DNA of 64,000 bases from Exiguobacterium sp. s122. Lineage in GTDB: Bacteria; Bacillota; Bacilli; Exiguobacteriales; Exiguobacteriaceae. The stretch's first letter is position 1; each line of letters starts with the position of its first letter. Positions 8,605 to 17,003 of this stretch are shown here, piece by piece. The translations under genes and the position numbers were made by a program. The stretch lies in assembly GCF_018618475.1 (NCBI RefSeq), contig NZ_JACSMD010000001.1, positions 744,001 through 808,000 of the forward strand, in the 5' to 3' direction. A model generated the notes under the pieces. That model searched no databases. It saw nothing but the letters and a program-made list of their open reading frames with translations, and had not been told where the DNA came from.

Positions 8605-8636
8605 AAACCCATCCTCTGGTCAAGGATGGGTTTTTT
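8605..8636 (+). terminator. Intrinsic terminator after brnQ
   Basis: The stem CCCATCCT / AGGATGGG is followed by TTTTTT. Confidence 0.9.
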
Positions 8637-8706
8637 GCTGTCTTATCGTTTGCTCATTCCAATCCTGAACAAGTAAAATGAATAGATGAAAAGGAAGTGA
8701 CAAACG

Positions 8707-9888
8707 TTGACTACAAAACAAAATAAACAATTGGCGATTCTCATGCTCAACATGTTCATCGCCGTCGCAGGTTTCGGTATTATCATCCCCATCATTCCCG
8801 ACTATTTGAAGATGATCGGGGAAGGCGGGACGGCCGCCGGGCTGATGATTTCTGTTTTTGCCGGTGCCCAGTTGCTCATGTCGCCGGTTGCCGGAAAATG
8901 GGCCGATGTATATGGCCGTCGTCCGATGATCATCGCTGGGTTAATCGGCTTCACCGTGTCGATGGGAGTCTTTTACTTATCTGATAACTTGACCGTCTTA
9001 CTTATTTCTCGGGCAATCGGGGGTGTCGGTGCGGCACTTCTCATCCCGGCAATCTTCGCCTACGTCGCCGATATCACGACGCTCCAGCAACGAGCAAAAG
9101 GAAACAGTTATATTTCCGCGGCAATGTCACTTGGTATCGTCATCGGGCCGGGAATCGGTGGGTTCTTTGCCGAGTTCGGACTGAAAGCGCCGCTTCTCTT
9201 ATCGGCCATCGTATCGTTCGTCGCGGTGATTTCGTCCATCATTCTGTTGAAAGAACCGGACCGCGAAGTCGCGCCGGTCACGGCTGATAACGAATCGTTA
9301 CCGCGCCAGCTCATCTCATCGACGAAGAAACCTTATTTCTTTGTACTCGTCATCAACTTGGTCATGGCGTTTGGGCTCATGGCGTATGAGTCGGTGCTCG
9401 GATTATTCGTAAGCGAGACGTTCAGTGCGACGCCGCAACAAATCGCGGTCATGATCACAGGAACAGGAATTGTCAGCGTCATCGTCCAGCTCTTTGCCGT
9501 CGACCGTCTCGTGTCATTGTTCGGGGAAATCAAAGTCGTCCTCATCTTCATCATGCTCGCGGCGCTCGGCTTCTTGTTCTCGCTGTTTGCGGGGTCATAT
9601 GCCATTTTCTTCGCCGTCACGCTGATCATCTTCTTGTCGACGTCCATCCTTCGTCCAGTGCTCAACACGCTCGTATCGAAAATGGCCGACAAAGAACAAG
9701 GGTTCGCGATGGGGATGAATAACGCCTATATGAGTATCGGAAACATCGTCGGCCCGACGCTCGCTGGCATTGCATTTGATATTGATATGCGCTATCCGTT
9801 CATTATGGGTCTCGCCCTACTCTTAATCACGTTCGGGGGGACGCTGAACTGGACCAAACGGAAACGGGTCGCTACGTTCGAACAGTAA
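8707..9888 (+). CDS. MFS drug efflux transporter (DHA1, NorA/Bmr-like)
   Basis: A 393-residue 12-helix major facilitator. It has motif A in GKWADVYGRRPM between helices 2 and 3, and the antiporter motif C GIVIGPGIGG in helix 5, which point to proton-coupled export of drugs or other hydrophobic compounds. The start is TTG 8707, preceded by AAGGAAGTGA. It is followed 18 nt later by the DUF72 gene, so the two are probably one transcript. The substrate is unknown. Confidence 0.85.
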   Translation: MTTKQNKQLAILMLNMFIAVAGFGIIIPIIPDYLKMIGEGGTAAGLMISVFAGAQLLMSPVAGKWADVYGRRPMIIAGLIGFTVSMGVFYLSDNLTVLLISRAIGGVGAALLIPAIFAYVADITTLQQRAKGNSYISAAMSLGIVIGPGIGGFFAEFGLKAPLLLSAIVSFVAVISSIILLKEPDREVAPVTADNESLPRQLISSTKKPYFFVLVINLVMAFGLMAYESVLGLFVSETFSATPQQIAVMITGTGIVSVIVQLFAVDRLVSLFGEIKVVLIFIMLAALGFLFSLFAGSYAIFFAVTLIIFLSTSILRPVLNTLVSKMADKEQGFAMGMNNAYMSIGNIVGPTLAGIAFDIDMRYPFIMGLALLLITFGGTLNWTKRKRVATFEQ

Positions 9889-9906
9889 ACGGAGGAGGGA
9901 TGAACG

Positions 9907-10752
9907 ATGATTTATATCGGTGTGACCGGGTGGGGAGACCATGATCTCCTCTATACGACCCCGGAAGAACGAAAACATAAACTGTCGACTTATGCCGGGC
10001 ATTTTCCAACCGTAGAAGTGGATTCCTCGTTCTATGCGATTCAACCGGTTAAAAATTATGAGAAATGGAATCATGAGACACCGGACACGTTTCAGTTCGT
10101 CGTCAAAGTTTCCAGGGAAATGAGCGGACATGACCGAGAACCGAAATTGCCGCTCACCGAAATCTTCGAACGGTACCGGACTTCGGTCGAACCTTTGAAA
10201 CAGGCCGGGAAGTTACGAGCAGTACTCGTTCAGCTCCCACCGTGGTTTGATGTTTCGAAACCGCATCTCGACTATTTGCGGACAATTCGTTCGGAACTCG
10301 CAGACTACGAGATTGCCATCGAGTTCCGCAATCCGACTTGGTTCTCGGAAGCGTTTCGTGACCGGACACTCGCTTTTTTGACCGAACAACGGTTCATTAA
10401 TACGATTTGTGACGAACCGCAGACGAAAGAGAGTAGTATCCCGTTCGTGCCGGTCGTGACACATCCATCCGTCGCCGTCGTTCGTCTTCATGGCCGCAAT
10501 ACTTCTGGCTGGCTCCGAAAACCCGGGATGACGAGCCAAGAGTGGCGTCACGTCCGATGTTTGTACCGCTATAGTGAAGAAGAGTTGCAACAGTTGGCAG
10601 AAGCGCTTAAAAAAGTCGATGAAGATGCAGAGGAAGTGTACGTGTACTTCAACAACAACTCGGCCGGCGACGCTGTACCGAACGCGAAGCGCTTGATTGA
10701 GATTCTCGGTACCGAGTATGAACTTGCGCCGAGCCAAATCAGTTTGTTTTAA
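9907..10752 (+). CDS. DUF72 family protein (YunF-like)
   Basis: A 281-residue DUF72 protein, a TIM-barrel-like family. The conserved opening IGVTGWGDHDL, EVDSSFYAIQP, VLVQLPPWF, the EFRNPTW segment and VRLHGRN are visible. The biochemical role is not established; the barrel and conserved acidic and histidine residues suggest an enzyme. It sits between the MFS gene and yunD with short gaps, likely one operon, as in the B. subtilis yun cluster. Confidence 0.88.
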   Translation: MIYIGVTGWGDHDLLYTTPEERKHKLSTYAGHFPTVEVDSSFYAIQPVKNYEKWNHETPDTFQFVVKVSREMSGHDREPKLPLTEIFERYRTSVEPLKQAGKLRAVLVQLPPWFDVSKPHLDYLRTIRSELADYEIAIEFRNPTWFSEAFRDRTLAFLTEQRFINTICDEPQTKESSIPFVPVVTHPSVAVVRLHGRNTSGWLRKPGMTSQEWRHVRCLYRYSEEELQQLAEALKKVDEDAEEVYVYFNNNSAGDAVPNAKRLIEILGTEYELAPSQISLF

Positions 10753-10767
10753 AAGAAAGGGGCGGCC

Positions 10768-12105
10768 ATGGATACGATTTCGATTTTTCATTACAACGAT
10801 TTACATTCAACCTTTCATGCGTGGCCACAACTCGTTTCATTTTTAAATGAACGCAGACAGGCGGACACGCTCGTCTTTGACCTTGGCGACCATGCCGACC
10901 GGACGAACCCGGCAACGGAAGTGACGAAAGGACACGCCAACGTTCGCCTGCTCAACGAAATCGAACCGACCGCAGTGACGATCGGAAATAATGAAGGGAT
11001 TACGTTTCCACATGATTGGCTTGACGCGTTGTATGAGGACGCGACGTTCCCGGTGCTTCTTGCGAACGTATACCATCAAGACGGGACGCGTCCAGATTGG
11101 GTGACAGAAACGCTCGTCTTAGAACGGGCCGGTATGCGAGTCGGGCTATTCGGAGTGACCGCGCCTTATGAAGAGTTGTATCCTGAGCTCGGCTGGCAAG
11201 TCGAATCGCCGCATGAGGCGACGGCTCGCTCGCTCGAATTGCTGTCGGATTGTGATGTCATCATCGCGCTTAGCCATCTCGGGTTTTATGCCGATGAGCG
11301 GCTCGCTGAGGCGTTTCCGCAACTTGATGTCATCTTAGGGGCGCATACGCATCACGTACTCGACGATGGGGTCATGAAAAACGGGGTCTTAATCGCCCAA
11401 GCCGGGAAGTTTGGCAAATACGTTGGAGAAGTGACGCTTTCGATTGATGCAGGACGCGTCACCGAAAAGCGGGCCACGCTTCATGATTTGTCAGACCGGA
11501 CGTTCGATCAAGCGACAGAGCAGATGCTAAAAGAGGAATTCACAACAGCGCAGCAGTTATTGGATGTGACCGTCGCCGTCACGCCGGGTTATGCGTCGGA
11601 TTGGTTCGGTCCATCCCCGCTCGCGTCACTATTGGCAGAAGGATTGACAGAGTGGTGTGACGCCGAGGCTAGTGTCATTCCTTCCGGCGTACTCTTGGAT
11701 CCGTTACCAGCAGGTGATGTCACACTCGACATGCTCCATCGGATTTGTCCACATCCGATTAATCCTTGTGTGTTGACGCTTGACGGGACGACACTCATCC
11801 GCTTTTTAGAAGACGTACACGAAGAAGCGTTCACATCGATGCACGTCCGTGGTCTCGGATTCCGCGGGACCGTGCTCGGATTGCCGGCGCTTCAAAACAT
11901 CGAGTCGATTTCAGGGCAGTGGACGATTGCAGGGAAAGCGATTCAGGCGACGCATCGGTATCGCATCGCTACGGTCGATATGTTCACGTTTGGACCCCTG
12001 CTCCCGTATTTGGCCGAGCAACAAAAACGATACTTCATGCCGGAGCTGTTACGAGACGTACTGCAAGAGACGATTAAGCGTCATCACGTCCTTCGAAAAG
12101 GATGA
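10768..12105 (+). CDS. yunD: YunD-like metallophosphatase / 5'-nucleotidase
   Basis: A 445-residue two-domain protein of the 5'-nucleotidase/UshA family. The N-terminal calcineurin-like domain has FHYNDLHS, GDHADR, GNNEG, ALSHLG and GAHTHH, giving a two-metal site. The C-terminal nucleotidase domain runs from about 270. No signal peptide is seen, so it is cytosolic, unlike secreted UshA proteins. It probably hydrolyses nucleotides or related phosphoesters. The start ATG follows AAAGGGGCGG, 15 nt after the DUF72 gene. Confidence 0.88.
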   Translation: MDTISIFHYNDLHSTFHAWPQLVSFLNERRQADTLVFDLGDHADRTNPATEVTKGHANVRLLNEIEPTAVTIGNNEGITFPHDWLDALYEDATFPVLLANVYHQDGTRPDWVTETLVLERAGMRVGLFGVTAPYEELYPELGWQVESPHEATARSLELLSDCDVIIALSHLGFYADERLAEAFPQLDVILGAHTHHVLDDGVMKNGVLIAQAGKFGKYVGEVTLSIDAGRVTEKRATLHDLSDRTFDQATEQMLKEEFTTAQQLLDVTVAVTPGYASDWFGPSPLASLLAEGLTEWCDAEASVIPSGVLLDPLPAGDVTLDMLHRICPHPINPCVLTLDGTTLIRFLEDVHEEAFTSMHVRGLGFRGTVLGLPALQNIESISGQWTIAGKAIQATHRYRIATVDMFTFGPLLPYLAEQQKRYFMPELLRDVLQETIKRHHVLRKG

Positions 12106-12154
12106 GGCGGCAGAGGAGAGCGCATGATATGATAAGGATGTGGAGGTGTGAGTC

Positions 12155-12532
12155 ATGATTAGAGTGAATCGCCACGGCTATACCGTCATCGAAGAAAAAC
12201 GGGACGGGTTTGACGAAGAGGCGTTCATCGCGCGTTACAGCGATGTGCTCGATAAGTACGACTATATCGTCGGGGATTGGGGACATGGTCAGCTTCGTTT
12301 GAAAGGGTTTTACGAAGCCAAATCGAAGTTTGCCACGTACGATAATCGAATCGACCATATGATGGATTACGTGTATGAATACTGTAACTTCGGCTGTCCG
12401 TTCTTTGTGTTGAAAAAAGAGACGGAGATTGATGAGGCGGAAGACGGTCCGGTCTTTGGTGGAACGAAACAACCGCTCAAGTTGAAGCGGAAATTTAAAA
12501 AAGCAGAAGAAACCGAATCTACCGAAACATGA
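12155..12532 (+). CDS. yutD: YutD family protein (DUF1027)
   Basis: A 125-residue cytosolic protein with the YutD core (EEAFIARYSDVLDKYDYIVGDWG, then YEYCNFGCPFFVLKK), followed by a charged tail. The function is unknown. It is preceded by GGAGGTG and ends at a strong terminator. The two cysteines of CNFGC are conserved in what I recall of the family. Confidence 0.88.
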   Translation: MIRVNRHGYTVIEEKRDGFDEEAFIARYSDVLDKYDYIVGDWGHGQLRLKGFYEAKSKFATYDNRIDHMMDYVYEYCNFGCPFFVLKKETEIDEAEDGPVFGGTKQPLKLKRKFKKAEETESTET

Positions 12533-12533
12533 C

Positions 12534-12559
12534 GCGCTGATGACATCAGCGCTTTTTTT
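12534..12559 (+). terminator. Intrinsic terminator after yutD
   Basis: The stem GCGCTGA / TCAGCGC closes a 5-nt loop and is followed by TTTTTTT. Confidence 0.9.
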
Positions 12560-12616
12560 GTTACAATCTTTTCCAAAGTGTTTCGTTTAGGTGAAAAGAC
12601 GGTGTGACAGGTTTAG

Positions 12617-12672
12617 ACCCTTAAAAATTGTGATACTTTGTTTATAAGATGTTCGTTCAGTGTTTTAAGGGT
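12617..12672. repeat. Perfect 10-nt inverted repeat before a small membrane protein gene
   Basis: ACCCTTAAAA (12617-12626) and TTTTAAGGGT (12663-12672) are exact inverted copies, 36 nt apart, immediately upstream of the gene starting at 12690. The second arm is near the ribosome site. It could be a pair of operator half-sites or a leader stem. Confidence 0.45.
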
Positions 12673-12689
12673 ACGGAAGAGGTGAGTGG

Positions 12690-12995
12690 ATGGAACACGC
12701 ACATATGGCGACTGTCGGCGATCGTGACGACGTCCATAACCGGATTCACAATTTAGGGTTAGGACTGTTGACGATGTTGTTTTTCGGACTTGGAAGCATC
12801 ATGACCTTTTATTTTACCGCCGCAGTAATCTTATTTGAAGTAACGCACGTCTTGTTCATCCGTCGCTTCGAATACCGACATGCATTTTTAAGAACGCGTC
12901 TGTTTAAAGCAACCTCACTTGTCGCGGTTGCGGTTGGCGTGCTCTTATTAATTTTATCGATGTCGCAATTTTTCTTAGGCAATGTGATGTATTGA
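12690..12995 (+). CDS. Small membrane protein of unknown function
   Basis: A 101-residue protein with a histidine/aspartate-rich N terminus (MEHAHMATVGDRDDVHN) and three hydrophobic stretches (about residues 23-37, 38-56 and 72-97), separated by a basic loop. I do not recognise the family. The start follows GAGGTGAGTGG. It is monocistronic, flanked by terminators, with an exact inverted repeat in its leader. Confidence 0.7.
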   Translation: MEHAHMATVGDRDDVHNRIHNLGLGLLTMLFFGLGSIMTFYFTAAVILFEVTHVLFIRRFEYRHAFLRTRLFKATSLVAVAVGVLLLILSMSQFFLGNVMY

Positions 12996-13028
12996 AAGGG
13001 GAAAAGGGAAAACCTTTTTCCCTTTTTT
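12995..13028 (+). terminator. Intrinsic terminator
   Basis: The stem GGGGAAAAGG / CCTTTTTCCC is followed by TTTTTT. Confidence 0.8.
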
Positions 13029-13038
13029 CGCATTTTCA

Positions 13039-13064
13039 TGAAACTTCTCAAGCTTTTTCACGTA
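13039..13064 (+). promoter_or_regulatory. SigW-type (ECF sigma) promoter
   Basis: TGAAAC (13039-13044), a spacer of exactly 16 nt, then CGTA (13061-13064) match the SigW consensus of Bacilli without a mismatch. It lies 35 nt before the DUF975 gene start. Confidence 0.7.
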
Positions 13065-13099
13065 AACTAAGAAAAGACTAAAATAAAAGGATGGATTTT

Positions 13100-13777
13100 A
13101 TGACAGCACAATGGAAAAAACATGCGCGTGAAATGATGGCAGGGAAATGGTGGCTCCTCGCTGGAATCTTGATTGTGTTCACGGCGCTGAACACGATTCC
13201 ACAAGTAATCTCCCCACCAATCGACCCGGATACAGTTCCGACGACGAACCAGTCAATCTTATCATTCGTTTCGGTTGTTTTATCACTATTAATTGCACCA
13301 CTTTCGATCGGATGGTCATGGATTGCGCAAGATGTATCGCGTGGCGGTAAACCTGTCATCTCGACAATGTTCGCACCGTTCCGTAACAACTACGTGAAAC
13401 ACGTGCTCGCGCCGTTCTTGATGGGACTTTTTATTTTCTTATGGTCGTTGTTATTGGTGATTCCAGGGATTATCAAAGCGTTTTCTTACTCGCTCACATA
13501 TTACGTGTTGCGAGACAATCCTGAACTGACAGCGCTCGAAGCGATCACCGAATCGCGCCGCTTGATGGACGGTCATAAGATGGAGGCGTTCAAGCTTGTC
13601 TTGTCGTTCATCGGCTGGTTCTTTGTCGGACTGTTTACACTTTTTATTGGTTTCTTGTTCATCTATCCGTACTTCTCGACGACGTACGCGACGTTCTACG
13701 ATTCGATTCAAAAAGAACATCGTCCGGAACCCCAGTATATGACGGATCATTCATCGGACGTTCCGACTGGGTTTTAA
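13100..13777 (+). CDS. DUF975 family membrane protein
   Basis: A 225-residue membrane protein with about six hydrophobic segments. It has the family feature LVIPGIIKAFSYSLTYYVLRDNP, followed by ALEAITESRRLMDGHK in a cytosolic loop. The function is unknown. The start chosen is ATG 13100, preceded by AAAGGATGG; ATG 13091 falls within that ribosome site. The upstream ECF-type promoter suggests induction by envelope stress, possibly detergent-like or antimicrobial compounds. It ends at a strong terminator. Confidence 0.85.
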   Translation: MTAQWKKHAREMMAGKWWLLAGILIVFTALNTIPQVISPPIDPDTVPTTNQSILSFVSVVLSLLIAPLSIGWSWIAQDVSRGGKPVISTMFAPFRNNYVKHVLAPFLMGLFIFLWSLLLVIPGIIKAFSYSLTYYVLRDNPELTALEAITESRRLMDGHKMEAFKLVLSFIGWFFVGLFTLFIGFLFIYPYFSTTYATFYDSIQKEHRPEPQYMTDHSSDVPTGF

Positions 13778-13795
13778 ATCTGTAAATAAATTAAG

Positions 13796-13835
13796 AAATG
13801 CGACTATCTCTTCATTACGAGATAGTCGCATTTTT
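13796..13835 (+). terminator. Intrinsic terminator after the DUF975 gene
   Basis: A 15-bp perfect stem, AAATGCGACTATCTC and its complement, is followed by TT. It is among the strongest hairpins in the window. Confidence 0.9.
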
Positions 13836-14030
13836 ATGCGGGCGGATAATGGTCTAACCCTTTATGAAAAGAAAAAGTATATCAGCAACGTAAATAAAAC
13901 AAAGACATTCATATCATGTATTACATTTTAGTTTTAAAATCAAGACGATAAATGAATAACTTTGCTCCTTTGTTATAATAATTGCGCATTGTCTATCAGA
14001 CTGAACTCACACAAAGGAGAAACGAATCTC

Positions 14031-15236
14031 ATGCTCAGATTAATCACTCTCATGTTACTCACTTTCCTATTAACCCCAGCTACTTCTCTTGCAAGTTATA
14101 CGTCGTCGCCTTCAACCCCCGGTGAAGAGGAAATGATGCATGAGTTACCGGATACGGTCAATACTACCGCTCGCGTTTTAGAAGTAATAGATGAAGGAAC
14201 GGAAATCGATGACATGACGCAAGTGGAACGAGAGTTTCAACAAATGAACGTCGAAATTTTAACAGGCGAATTTAAAGGACAAGAAATCGAGGTCGTCGGC
14301 TACAATTATGTAGACGCGTATTATTCGAACAGTAACTTTTGGTTTAAAGAAGGGGAACGGATCACCATTGGATTACAGGTTGAAAACGGTGAAATCACTC
14401 GCGCCTATCCAGTTGGATATACGCGTGATGTCCCTTCCTATATACTAGGCGGGCTGTTCATCGCACTGTTACTCTTCTTTGGTAAGATGAAAGGTTTAAA
14501 GTCGGTGATTACGTTAGGGCTGACCGTCTTCATTCTTTTCAAGTTTATGATTCCTTATCTGTTGGAAGGGTATAATCCAGTCTTACTCGTCCTCGTTACC
14601 GGTGCGATTGTCACGACGCTCACGTTCTTGATCGTGAGCGGGATTTCCCGGAAAACGTTTGCTGCGATTACCGGGACCGTGGGCGGATTAGGAGCAGCGG
14701 CTTTCATCTCCTTTCTATTCATGAGCCTGATGAAACTATCCGGTTTTCACGGAGAAGAAGAAGTCATGCTCGGCATGCTCGATTCGGAACAGTCGATTGA
14801 CCTTTCAGGACTGTTACTAGCCGGCATTATCATCGGTGCATTAGGCGCGGTCATGGATGTCGCGATTTCGATTGCCTCATCACTTGAAGAAATAAAACGC
14901 AATCATAAAAAGGCGACGTACAAAGACCTGTTTAAGTCCGGAATGAACGTAGGCGGAGACATCATGGGTACGATGGCGAACACGTTAATTCTTGCTTATG
15001 TCGGTGCCTCTCTTCCTATTCTTTTATTAATGAACGCGTATGAGTATCCATTCGGTGAATTGATTCATATGGAAATCTTTACAGTCGAAATTTTAAGGAC
15101 GCTTGCCGGAAGTATCGGTCTCGTACTTGCCATCCCAATCACTGCGCTTGTCTCGGCCTTCCTATTAAGTAAAGGGGAAATTCAGACAGCACAAGATAAA
15201 ACGATTGTAGTCGGTGACCGTAACACAGGTTCATGA
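14031..15236 (+). CDS. YibE/F family membrane protein
   Basis: A 401-residue protein. The N-terminal hydrophobic stretch (about 1-20, ending near SLAS) is a signal peptide or anchor. An extracellular beta-rich domain to about 135 (VEILTGEFKGQEIEVVGYNY) is followed by eight or so membrane segments. The conserved YibE/F core includes GALGAVMDVAISIASSLEEI and MGTMANTLILAYVGASLP. The function of the family is unproven. The start is ATG 14031 with AAAGGAGA upstream; a longer in-frame version would translate the promoter region, which has TATAAT at 13974-13979. The gene stands alone between two terminators. Confidence 0.9.
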   Translation: MLRLITLMLLTFLLTPATSLASYTSSPSTPGEEEMMHELPDTVNTTARVLEVIDEGTEIDDMTQVEREFQQMNVEILTGEFKGQEIEVVGYNYVDAYYSNSNFWFKEGERITIGLQVENGEITRAYPVGYTRDVPSYILGGLFIALLLFFGKMKGLKSVITLGLTVFILFKFMIPYLLEGYNPVLLVLVTGAIVTTLTFLIVSGISRKTFAAITGTVGGLGAAAFISFLFMSLMKLSGFHGEEEVMLGMLDSEQSIDLSGLLLAGIIIGALGAVMDVAISIASSLEEIKRNHKKATYKDLFKSGMNVGGDIMGTMANTLILAYVGASLPILLLMNAYEYPFGELIHMEIFTVEILRTLAGSIGLVLAIPITALVSAFLLSKGEIQTAQDKTIVVGDRNTGS

Positions 15237-15270
15237 CGAACATCCGGGTATCCGTTATTTAATTGAATTC

Positions 15271-15305
15271 AAGTGGCTCCGGTATTGCTCCGGAGCCACT
15301 TTTTC
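15271..15305 (+). terminator. Intrinsic terminator after yibE/F
   Basis: The 11-bp stem AGTGGCTCCGG / CCGGAGCCACT is followed by TTTTT. Confidence 0.92.
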
Positions 15306-15348
15306 GGTCTTCGTACATGAGACAATGGACGATGGAACGCGTTCAGAC

Positions 15349-15400
15349 AAAAAAACCTGGAGGCGTATCCTTTGTAAAGAGGACTGCCATCCAGGGTTCA
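15349..15400 (-). terminator. Probable terminator of glpX
   Basis: On the minus strand, AACCCTGGA and TCCAGGTT pair across a 28-nt loop and are followed by seven Ts. The long loop makes this a weaker call. Confidence 0.4.
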
Positions 15401-15416
15401 GTTCAGCTTACATCCA

Positions 15417-16397
15417 TCAGACGTTCACCGGTTGTTTCTGTAAATACGGTTTGAGCGAGAGCGTATGCTCGGCGACGACTTTTCGAATCGTCTTCGTCTT
15501 CGAGCGCATGACGAGCGACGTCGTTTCGACGATATCATCCGTTAAGAACTTGACGCCATCGAGCAGTTCACCCGTCGTGACACCGGTTGCGGCGAAGATG
15601 CAGTCGTCACTCTTGACGAGGTCATCGAGCGTGAGCAATTGGAGCGGATCTTCCATCCCCATCGAGATGACACGTGCCGTCTCTTCTTCGTTCATCGGGT
15701 GCAGACGCGCTTGCATATCGCCACCGAGCGCCTTGACGGCTGCTGCCGTGATGACGCCTTCCGGTGCGCCGCCCGTCGAGATGAAGATATCGATCGGATT
15801 TGATTTAACGGCTGCGGCGATTCCGGCCGACACGTCACCATCTTCGAATAGCTTGACGCGGGCGCCCATTTGAATGGCTGCTTGGCGTAAATGCTCATGA
15901 CGATCACGGTCCTGCATGATGACCGTCACTTCCTCGATCCGTTTTCCGTTATAAAGAGCGGCTTTCTCGATGATCGATTCGAGCGGCTCATCGAGCGAGA
16001 CTTTCCCTTTCAAGTTCGGTCCGACGACAAGTTTGTCCATATACATATCTGGTGCGTGGAGGAGGGCACCTTTATCTGCGACCGCGATGACGACCATCGC
16101 GTCCCCGAGACCTTTGGCGACAATCGATGTCCCCTCAAGCGGGTCAACAGCGATATCGACTTTCGGTCCAAACGTCGTCCCGAGACGCTCGCCGATATAG
16201 AGCATCGGTGCCTCATCGAGTTCGCCTTCGCCGATGACGACCGTCGCATCCATGTTGACCGTGCCGAGCACTTCCCGCATCGCTGACGTCGCTGCATCGT
16301 CGGCTTCATTTTTCTGACCGCGACCGATCCATTTTGATGAGGCGAGTGCTGCCGCTTCTGTTGCCCGTACGATTTCTAACGCTAATTCTCGTTCCAT
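15417..16397 (-). CDS. glpX: Fructose-1,6-bisphosphatase, class II
   Basis: A 326-residue GlpX-type phosphatase that converts fructose-1,6-bisphosphate to fructose-6-phosphate in gluconeogenesis. Signatures are the metal-binding GEGELDEAPML, the sugar-phosphate motif VDPLEGT, and STGGAPEGV. The start ATG follows GGAGGG. It is monocistronic. The promoter region carries inverted CcpN-like boxes also seen at pckA, consistent with repression on sugar. Confidence 0.95.
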   Translation of the reverse strand: MERELALEIVRATEAAALASSKWIGRGQKNEADDAATSAMREVLGTVNMDATVVIGEGELDEAPMLYIGERLGTTFGPKVDIAVDPLEGTSIVAKGLGDAMVVIAVADKGALLHAPDMYMDKLVVGPNLKGKVSLDEPLESIIEKAALYNGKRIEEVTVIMQDRDRHEHLRQAAIQMGARVKLFEDGDVSAGIAAAVKSNPIDIFISTGGAPEGVITAAAVKALGGDMQARLHPMNEEETARVISMGMEDPLQLLTLDDLVKSDDCIFAATGVTTGELLDGVKFLTDDIVETTSLVMRSKTKTIRKVVAEHTLSLKPYLQKQPVNV

Positions 16398-16429
16398 AGT
16401 GTTGTACCCTCCACGTAAGCTCTATTTAA

Positions 16430-16475
16430 TGTGACATACTAATTAAAGTGTTTATCCGTGAATTAGTGTATCACA
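16430..16475. promoter_or_regulatory. Pair of CcpN-like boxes at glpX
   Basis: TGTGACATACT (16430-16440) fits the CcpN consensus TRTGHYATAYW exactly. An inverted copy, TGTGATACACT on the minus strand (16465-16475), has one mismatch. The minus-strand sequence TTGTGA-N16-TAAACA, a plausible promoter, overlaps the inverted box. Confidence 0.6.
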
Positions 16476-16555
16476 ATAAAATAAATGATGTAAATAGGGG
16501 AGTTTCTTTTCTCATTCTTTAAAAACGATTATGATAAAGAGCAGGGGGGATTCGA

Positions 16556-16999
16556 ATGTATTTTGTGAATAGAGAAAAAATCAATGCGACATTGGCCCAT
16601 ATGGAATCGATGCTCGACCGAATCGATGGACTCGTCGGGGACGCGTTCACGGTCGAACTGGCAAAGGAACGGCTCGCCGTCCACTTGATGGAGGGCGTCA
16701 TTGACGTCGGGAACTCGATGATTGACGGCTTCATTATGCGTGACCCGGGGAGTTATGAGGACATCGTCGATATTTTGCTTGATGAGCGTGTACTCGATGC
16801 GAAAACCGCGGAAGCGACGAAGGCGTTGGTAGCGTTACGGGCGTATTACGTCCGTGAGTTCGTGACTTCGGATAGCACAAAGTTTGATGATTGGGCAGCC
16901 GTCTCGTTACAAGACTTCCGAGCGTTCCCGGACCAGGTCCGCCGATACCTCGAAGTCGAGCTCGGACCCGTGTCGGCATTTCTACCAGAAAGTGAGTGA
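16556..16999 (+). CDS. yutE: DUF86 / HepT-like protein (YutE)
   Basis: A 147-residue all-helical HEPN-fold protein of the DUF86 family, matching YutE (signature DVGNSMIDGFIMRDPGSYEDIVDIL and C-terminal ELGPVSAFLP). The HEPN RNase motif RxxxxH is R95-AYYV-R100 here, so the histidine is replaced. No MntA-type nucleotidyltransferase partner is adjacent. RNase toxin activity is therefore unlikely. The ATG follows GGGGGGA. It is coupled to yutF with a 4-nt gap. Confidence 0.88.
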   Translation: MYFVNREKINATLAHMESMLDRIDGLVGDAFTVELAKERLAVHLMEGVIDVGNSMIDGFIMRDPGSYEDIVDILLDERVLDAKTAEATKALVALRAYYVREFVTSDSTKFDDWAAVSLQDFRAFPDQVRRYLEVELGPVSAFLPESE

Positions 17000-17003
17000 T
17001 TGG

